Shown here in pieces: positions 16,521 through 16,975 of a stretch of 16,975 nucleotides of DNA. The notes below the pieces were generated by a model. It saw only the letters and a list, made by a program, of their open reading frames with translations. It made no database searches and was not told where the DNA came from. A program made the position numbers and the translations under genes. The number at the start of each line of letters is the position of its first letter. Position 1 is the stretch's first letter. Source of the stretch: Alphaproteobacteria bacterium (GTDB lineage: Bacteria > Pseudomonadota > Alphaproteobacteria > Sphingomonadales > Sphingomonadaceae); assembly GCA_005882415.1 (NCBI GenBank), contig VBAE01000185.1:1-16975 (forward strand), read 5' to 3'.

Positions 16521-16975
16521 TCATCCTCCCTGGCGGCGGCTCATGAACGCCAGCCGTTCGAAGAGCATTACGTCCTGCTCGTTCTTAAGGAGCGCGCCGT
16601 GGAGGGGCGGGATGGCTTTGGAGGGATCGCGGGACTGGAGCACGTCCAGCGGCAGGTCCTCGTGGAGGAGGAGTTTCAGCCAGTCGATCAGCTCGCTTGT
16701 CGACGGCTTCTTCTTCAGGCCGGGGACCTCGCGGACCTGGTAGAAGATGTCCATCGCCTTCTGGACCAGTATCGTCTGGATGCCGGGGAAGTGGACGTCG
16801 ATGATCGCCTGCATCGTCTCCCGGTCGGGGAAGCGGATATAGTGGAAGAAGCAGCGGCGCAGGAACGCGTCCGGGAGCTCCTTCTCGTTGTTCGAGGTGA
16901 TGACGACGATCGGGCGCTCGACGGCCTTCACCGTCTCGCCGGTTTCGTAGACGTGGAATTCCATCCGATCGAGCT
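16521..16975 (-). CDS. MoxR-type AAA+ ATPase, C-terminal part (5' end outside the window)
   Basis: The frame is open to the window edge, so this is the C-terminal ~151 residues of a longer AAA+ protein; Walker A and B lie outside. The visible part has LDRMEFHVYETGETVKAVERPIVVITSNNEKELPDAF, with the sensor 1 segment VVITSNNEKELPDAF, and FLRRCFFHYIRFPD with the arginine-finger region. A helical lid follows (IIDVHFPG, DIFYQVREVPGL, STSELIDWLKLLL). This is the MoxR group that acts as a chaperone with VWA proteins, commonly for metal-centre insertion. The ATG at 16964 is internal, because the preceding codons already read LDR in the family. Its usual VWA neighbour is not adjacent but ~3 kb downstream on the same strand (12303-13484). 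Confidence 0.9.
   Translation of the reverse strand, partial: LDRMEFHVYETGETVKAVERPIVVITSNNEKELPDAFLRRCFFHYIRFPDRETMQAIIDVHFPGIQTILVQKAMDIFYQVREVPGLKKKPSTSELIDWLKLLLHEDLPLDVLQSRDPSKAIPPLHGALLKNEQDVMLFERLAFMSRRQGG

Overview
The window is very GC-rich, and the third codon position of its genes is almost always G or C. Gene content and order (sdhE-mfd next to recG, a MoxR ATPase with a CoxE-like VWA protein, a soluble chemoreceptor, many hairpin-forming intergenic repeats) suggest an alphaproteobacterial chromosome, most likely Sphingomonadales. That assignment rests on recognising gene families, not on a database search. I saw no rRNA, tRNA, CRISPR array or transposase gene.

Left part (1-2426): the 3' end of a cyclic-di-GMP gene with a degenerate GGDEF domain and an intact EAL domain overlaps a small beta-rich unknown gene. 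A 325-bp spacer follows, holding two full copies and one collapsed copy of a ~92-bp two-hairpin repeat. The housekeeping block (2427-10986) has sdhE (SDH flavinylation) overlapping mfd (transcription-repair coupling) by 4 nt on the minus strand. Next come a third copy of the repeat, a secreted GEDH-motif protein of unknown role, recG on the plus strand, a 101-bp palindromic repeat between convergent genes, and tyrS on the minus strand.

Right part (10987-16975): a periplasmic amidohydrolase is broken by a frameshift that looks like a 13-nt deletion. It converges on a minus-strand pair (unknown secreted protein, then a CoxE-like VWA protein). A divergent cytoplasmic chemoreceptor with a C-terminal sensor-like domain follows. 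After it lies a small DUF559 nuclease-like gene bracketed by ~36-bp inverted repeats, one of which supplies its ribosome binding site. The window ends in the 3' part of a MoxR-type AAA+ ATPase. MoxR and VWA proteins usually sit side by side and act together; here about 3 kb of other genes separates them.

The most unusual signals are the covarying hairpins of the ~92-bp repeat family, its collapsed copy, the DUF559 gene packaged between inverted repeats, the split MoxR/VWA pair, and the apparently recent disruption of the amidohydrolase.
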